Shown in pieces: positions 61,769 to 64,000 of a DNA stretch of 64,000 nucleotides. The DNA lies in assembly GCF_034669705.1 (NCBI RefSeq), contig NZ_JAXMOR010000018.1:39804-103803 (forward strand), in the 5' to 3' direction. Within the stretch, counting starts at the first letter, position 1. Each line of letters starts with the position of its first letter. The notes under the pieces are model-generated. The model did no database searches. It was not told the DNA's origin and was given only the letters and a program-made list of their open reading frames with translations. The DNA comes from Marinovum sp034669705 (GTDB taxonomy: Bacteria > Pseudomonadota > Alphaproteobacteria > Rhodobacterales > Rhodobacteraceae). Both the position numbers and the translations under genes were made by a program.

Positions 61769-61818
61769 CGGGGGCGCTGCCCCCGGACCCCCGGAGTATA
61801 TCGGGCAAGATGAAGACC
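61769..61818. repeat. dispersed element family C, extending into the queG start
   Basis: CGGGGGCGCTGCCCCCGGAC followed by CCCCGGAGTATATCGGGCAAG and ATGAAG. The head is a GGGGGC-GCT-GCCCCC hairpin-like palindrome. The tail contains the first ATG of queG. Confidence 0.65.
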
Positions 61819-62862
61819 ATGGAGGCGCTCAAGCAGGAGCTGCGGCGCGAGGCGCAGGCGGTGGGGTTTTCGGCCTGCCGGGTCTGTCGGCCTGAGGCGG
61901 TGCCGGAGGTGGCTGAGCGTCTGTCGGCCTTTCTGAAGGCCGGCTATCACGGGCAGATGTCCTGGCTGGCGGAGCGGGCGCATTGGCGCGGCGATCCCGC
62001 GGCCCTGTGGCCTGAGGCACGCTCGGTGATCATGCTGGCGGAAAATTACGGCCCGGCGCATGATCCCCTGGCGGTGCTGGGGCAGCCGGACCGGGCGGCG
62101 ATCTCGGTCTATGCGCAACAGCGCGATTACCATGATGTGGTGAAGAAGCGGCTGAAGCGGCTGGCGCGCTGGCTGATCGCCGAGGCCGATACGGATCCGC
62201 CCGCTCAGGTGAAGGTCTTCGTCGATACCGCGCCGGTGCCGGAAAAGCCGCTGGGACAGGCCGCGGGGCTGGGCTGGCAGGGCAAGCATACCAATCTGGT
62301 GAGCCGCGATCTGGGGTCGTGGTTCTTTCTCGGCGCGGTGTTCACCACGCTGGAGTTGCCGGTGGATGCGGCTGAGGTCGATCATTGCGGGTCCTGCCGG
62401 AAGTGCCTCGATGTCTGTCCGACGAAGGCCTTTCCGGCGCCCTACCAGCTCGACGCGCGGCGCTGCATTTCCTACCTGACGATCGAACACAAGGGACCGG
62501 TGGACGCGGCGCTGCGGCCGCTCCTCGGCAACCGGATCTACGGCTGTGACGATTGCCTGGCAGTCTGTCCGTGGAACAAGTTCGCCGAACGCGCGGCGGA
62601 GGTGAAGTACCACGCCCGCAACGATTTGTTGGCGCCGGACCTCGGGGAATTGGCAGGTTTGGATGATGCCGGGTTCCGGGCGATGTTCTCCGGCTCTCCG
62701 ATCAAGCGGATCGGGCGCGGGCGGTTTGTCCGCAACGTGCTTTATGCGATCGGGAATTCCGGTGAAGGGCGGTTCTTGCCGGTGGCGCGGGGGCTGTGCG
62801 AGGACGGTGACCCGGTGGTGGCGGATGCGGCGCGTTGGGCGGTGGGACGTTTGAGCGGCTGA
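61810..62862 (+). CDS. queG: epoxyqueuosine reductase
   Basis: This is a 350-residue iron-sulfur and cobalamin enzyme that reduces epoxyqueuosine to queuosine in tRNA. Visible are VFVDTAPVPEKPLGQAAGLG and two 4Fe-4S segments, CGSCRKCLDVCPTKAF and CDDCLAVCPWNKF. The C-terminal FRAMFSGSPIKRIGRGRFVR is conserved. The first ATG (61810) lies in the tail of a family C repeat; the ATG at 61819 (MEALKQEL) may be the true start. Confidence 0.94.
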   Translation: MKTMEALKQELRREAQAVGFSACRVCRPEAVPEVAERLSAFLKAGYHGQMSWLAERAHWRGDPAALWPEARSVIMLAENYGPAHDPLAVLGQPDRAAISVYAQQRDYHDVVKKRLKRLARWLIAEADTDPPAQVKVFVDTAPVPEKPLGQAAGLGWQGKHTNLVSRDLGSWFFLGAVFTTLELPVDAAEVDHCGSCRKCLDVCPTKAFPAPYQLDARRCISYLTIEHKGPVDAALRPLLGNRIYGCDDCLAVCPWNKFAERAAEVKYHARNDLLAPDLGELAGLDDAGFRAMFSGSPIKRIGRGRFVRNVLYAIGNSGEGRFLPVARGLCEDGDPVVADAARWAVGRLSG

Positions 62863-62867
62863 GCATG

Positions 62868-62880
62868 GAGGTCCCTGTCT
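62868..62880. other. left junction of the IS110 element (host flank, core, left end)
   Basis: Host sequence GGAGGTC runs into the proposed CC core (62874-62875) and left end TGTCT. GAGGTCCCT recurs exactly at 62922-62930 inside the upstream RNA, and AGACAGG at 63023-63029 is the reverse complement of 62874-62880. Confidence 0.7.
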
Positions 62881-62893
62881 AACCAGTTTTCTG

Positions 62894-62899
62894 TATAAT
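62894..62899 (+). promoter_or_regulatory. -10 element TATAAT in the IS left end
   Basis: A perfect TATAAT lies 6 bases before the first stem of the predicted RNA. No -35 lies upstream in this integrated copy. Joining the right end (ending TTG) to the core and left end would place TTGCCT exactly 17 bases upstream. Confidence 0.75.
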
Positions 62900-62904
62900 G
62901 GAGG

Positions 62905-63043
62905 TGCGGACGGCATCCCGTGAGGTCCCTGGGCAAGAGCCCGTGTGCCGGATTGGGAGCCGTCCGCATTCTTGGTCGTCAGCCTGAACGGTTGATTGGG
63001 GCTGCGCAAACAGACCCCGTACAGACAGGGACAGGAGGCTATC
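62905..63043 (+). ncRNA. predicted IS110 bridge RNA (target- and donor-binding loops)
   Basis: Module 1: a 10-bp stem (62905-62914 with 62959-62968) extended by TCCC/GGGA (62916-62919 with 62955-62958) encloses an internal loop. Its 5' side holds GAGGTCCCT, its 3' side GTGTGCCGG, around a GGGC-AAGA-GCCC hairpin (62931-62942). Module 2: AGCCT/AGGCT (62981-62985 with 63036-63040) encloses ACGGTTG on the 5' side and AGACAGGG on the 3' side, around a GGGGCTG...CAGACCCC hairpin (62998-63018). Position upstream of an IS110 transposase and the guide matches support a bridge RNA. The ends are approximate. Confidence 0.82.
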
Positions 63044-63973
63044 ATGCATCACTTCATCGTCGGAGTCGACGTCTCGAAACAGCGTCTGGATGTCTGCGGA
63101 CCGGGCGGCGCGCCCCGCCAGATCGCCAACCAGCCGGCGCCCCTCGCGGCCTTCGCGCAGGACCTGGCGCAGCGCCGCGCCTTTGTCGTCTTCGAGGCCA
63201 CCGGACGCTATTCCTGGCCGCTGCGCGATGCGCTTGAGGCCGCCGGCGTGGCCCATCACAGCGTCAATCCGGCGCGGGCGCGGCACTTTGCACGGGCCTG
63301 CGGGATCATCGGCAAGACCGACCGGGTGGACGCGCAGGTCCTGAGGGCGATGGGCGCGGCGCTGGACTTGCCTCCGAGCCTGCCGCCGGGCCCGGGACGG
63401 CGGCAGCTGAAAGCGCTCGCCACCCGGCGCCGGCAGCTTGTCGACATGAAAACGCAGGAGAAAATCCGCCTGCACGAGATCGAGGCCTTTCTGCGCCAGG
63501 GGCTCGAGCGGCACATCTCGCAGCTTGCGCAGGAGATCGCCGCGCTCGACGCGGAGATCGCCCGCGTGACCCGCCGGGACCCGGACCTGGCGGCCGAGCA
63601 GGCCCTGCTCCTCAGCGCGCCGGGGGTCGGTCCGGTGGTGGCGGCGGGCCTGGCCTCGGATCTGGCTGAGCTCGGTCACCTCGACCGCCGCCGGATCGCG
63701 GCGCTTGCGGGCCTCGCGCCGATCGCGCGCGACAGCGGCGCCAGAACCCCGGCGCGCAGCATCGGCGGCGGGCGGCCGTACCTGCGGTCGCTGCTCTACC
63801 TGGCCGGGCTGCAAGCCTCCCGCCGCTGCCCTCGGTTCATCGCGTTCCGGGCCCGGCTTGAGGCCGCAGGCAAGACCGCGAAACAGGCCATCATCGCGGT
63901 CGCCCGCAAGCTGCTGACGATCCTCAACGCGATGCTGCGAACGGGCAAACCCTTCGACCCGAAAACCGTCTGA
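63044..63973 (+). CDS. IS110-family transposase (DEDD recombinase)
   Basis: This is a 309-residue protein. The RuvC-like N-terminal domain carries D9 (VGVDVSK), E51 (VVFEATG), D93 and D96 (GKTDRVDAQ). The middle is a coiled-coil (about 120-185). The C-terminal Tnp domain has APGVGPVVAAGLASDL, LAGLAPIARDSG (S231, the conserved SG expected at the recombination site) and GGGRPYLRSLLY. CAGGAGG precedes the ATG and overlaps the 3' strand of the second RNA module. The reading frame is intact, so the element may be active. Confidence 0.95.
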   Translation: MHHFIVGVDVSKQRLDVCGPGGAPRQIANQPAPLAAFAQDLAQRRAFVVFEATGRYSWPLRDALEAAGVAHHSVNPARARHFARACGIIGKTDRVDAQVLRAMGAALDLPPSLPPGPGRRQLKALATRRRQLVDMKTQEKIRLHEIEAFLRQGLERHISQLAQEIAALDAEIARVTRRDPDLAAEQALLLSAPGVGPVVAAGLASDLAELGHLDRRRIAALAGLAPIARDSGARTPARSIGGGRPYLRSLLYLAGLQASRRCPRFIAFRARLEAAGKTAKQAIIAVARKLLTILNAMLRTGKPFDPKTV

Positions 63974-63989
63974 CACGCGGTGACCGATT

Positions 63990-64000
63990 ACGGTTGCCGG
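63990..64000. other. right junction of the IS110 element
   Basis: ACGGTTG (63990-63996) matches 62988-62994 of the upstream RNA exactly. It is followed by the CC core and GG, the first visible bases of the right host flank. CCGG is the reverse complement of CCGG in the right target guide at 62948-62951. Confidence 0.6.

Larger units (their letters stand above)
62874..63998 (+). mobile_element. IS110-family insertion sequence, complete
   Basis: The element runs from a proposed CC core at 62874-62875 to a CC core at 63997-63998, about 1.12 kb, with no terminal inverted repeats, as normal for IS110. It carries a structured non-coding left end of about 170 bases, then one DEDD transposase gene, then 23 bases to the right end. 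It lies 11 bases behind queG. The left boundary is supported by guide matches and by the loss of a host palindrome at that point; the right boundary is visible for only two bases beyond the core. Confidence 0.85.

Noticed and set aside
62874..62876. CT as the recombination core dinucleotide, as in some IS110 elements
   Set aside because: CT fits the left junction, but the right junction after the ACGGTTG donor match reads CC, and CC also suits the left side and the 17-base promoter spacing.
62905..62968. A transposon terminal inverted repeat
   Set aside because: The 10-bp inverted repeat lies wholly inside the left end and folds on itself. IS110 elements lack terminal inverted repeats, so an RNA stem is the better reading.

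Overview
The window is about 66% GC and very gene-dense. It carries short intergenic palindromes and a gene set (PetP/PetR-like regulators, CtpA/EnvC, RbfA/TruB, DUF3035 lipoprotein beside LspA, DUF1674, IS110) that point to a marine or soil alphaproteobacterium of the family Rhodobacteraceae (Roseobacter group). This assignment comes from protein families and genome style seen by eye; no database search was run. The DNA is almost entirely ordinary chromosome, with one insertion sequence at the right edge.

Layout. 1-4.1 kb: a Gfo/Idh/MocA oxidoreductase, a WecB-type glycosyltransferase, and dxs. 4.1-6.2 kb: a minus-strand isoprenoid operon (histone-deacetylase-like hydrolase, xseB, ispA, then dxs). 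6.3-8.6 kb: a petPR-like regulator pair divergent from ilvE. 9-11.5 kb: a response regulator divergent from ribA and an L,D-transpeptidase. 11.5-17.4 kb: a minus-strand envelope and glycolysis block (rppH, ctpA, an EnvC-like protein, gpmI, map). 17.5-29.2 kb: mixed single genes (DMT exporter, sfsA, CinA-like protein, GNAT, PRC-barrel, AhpD-like, OmpA-like, PLP decarboxylase, AMP nucleosidase, HU, CDF transporter, creatinase). 29.2-34.4 kb: a repeat-rich gap with a 40-residue membrane-protein gene, then AIM24, an M14 amidohydrolase-type gene, a 1-Cys peroxiredoxin and an aldehyde dehydrogenase. 34.5-43.1 kb: pnp, rpsO, truB and rbfA, interrupted by a PilZ gene, an RTX gene and others. 43.2-53.7 kb: dapB, an RsmB-type methyltransferase, LysE, heparinase II/III, purH, lspA, a lipoprotein and an M16 peptidase pair. 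53.9-62.9 kb: dapA, a lytic transglycosylase, a DMT exporter, mnmD with a divergent FAD oxidase, a TRIC channel, a GST and queG. 62.87-64.0 kb: a complete IS110-family element.

The most interesting object is that IS110 element. Upstream of its DEDD transposase (63044-63973) lies a roughly 140-nt segment that folds by eye into two stem/internal-loop/hairpin modules. This is the layout of the target-binding and donor-binding loops of IS110 bridge RNAs. All four expected guide segments match the visible DNA. The target guides match the left host flank and the few visible bases of the right flank; the donor guides match the element's right end and left end. Joining right and left ends around a CC core would create TTGCCT-N17-TATAAT, a promoter for the RNA in the circular intermediate. 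The left flank carries the first half of a dispersed palindrome found several times in the window, which suggests that this element targets that repeat. Bridge RNAs are known for IS110 elements; the assignment, guides and target for this particular copy are read here from sequence alone.

Other structure includes three families of dispersed palindromes (A, B and C below), clean factor-independent terminators behind ctpA, HU, rpsO, pnp, the RTX gene and the 228-residue response regulator, and many 4-base ATGA or GTGA overlaps that mark tightly coupled gene pairs.
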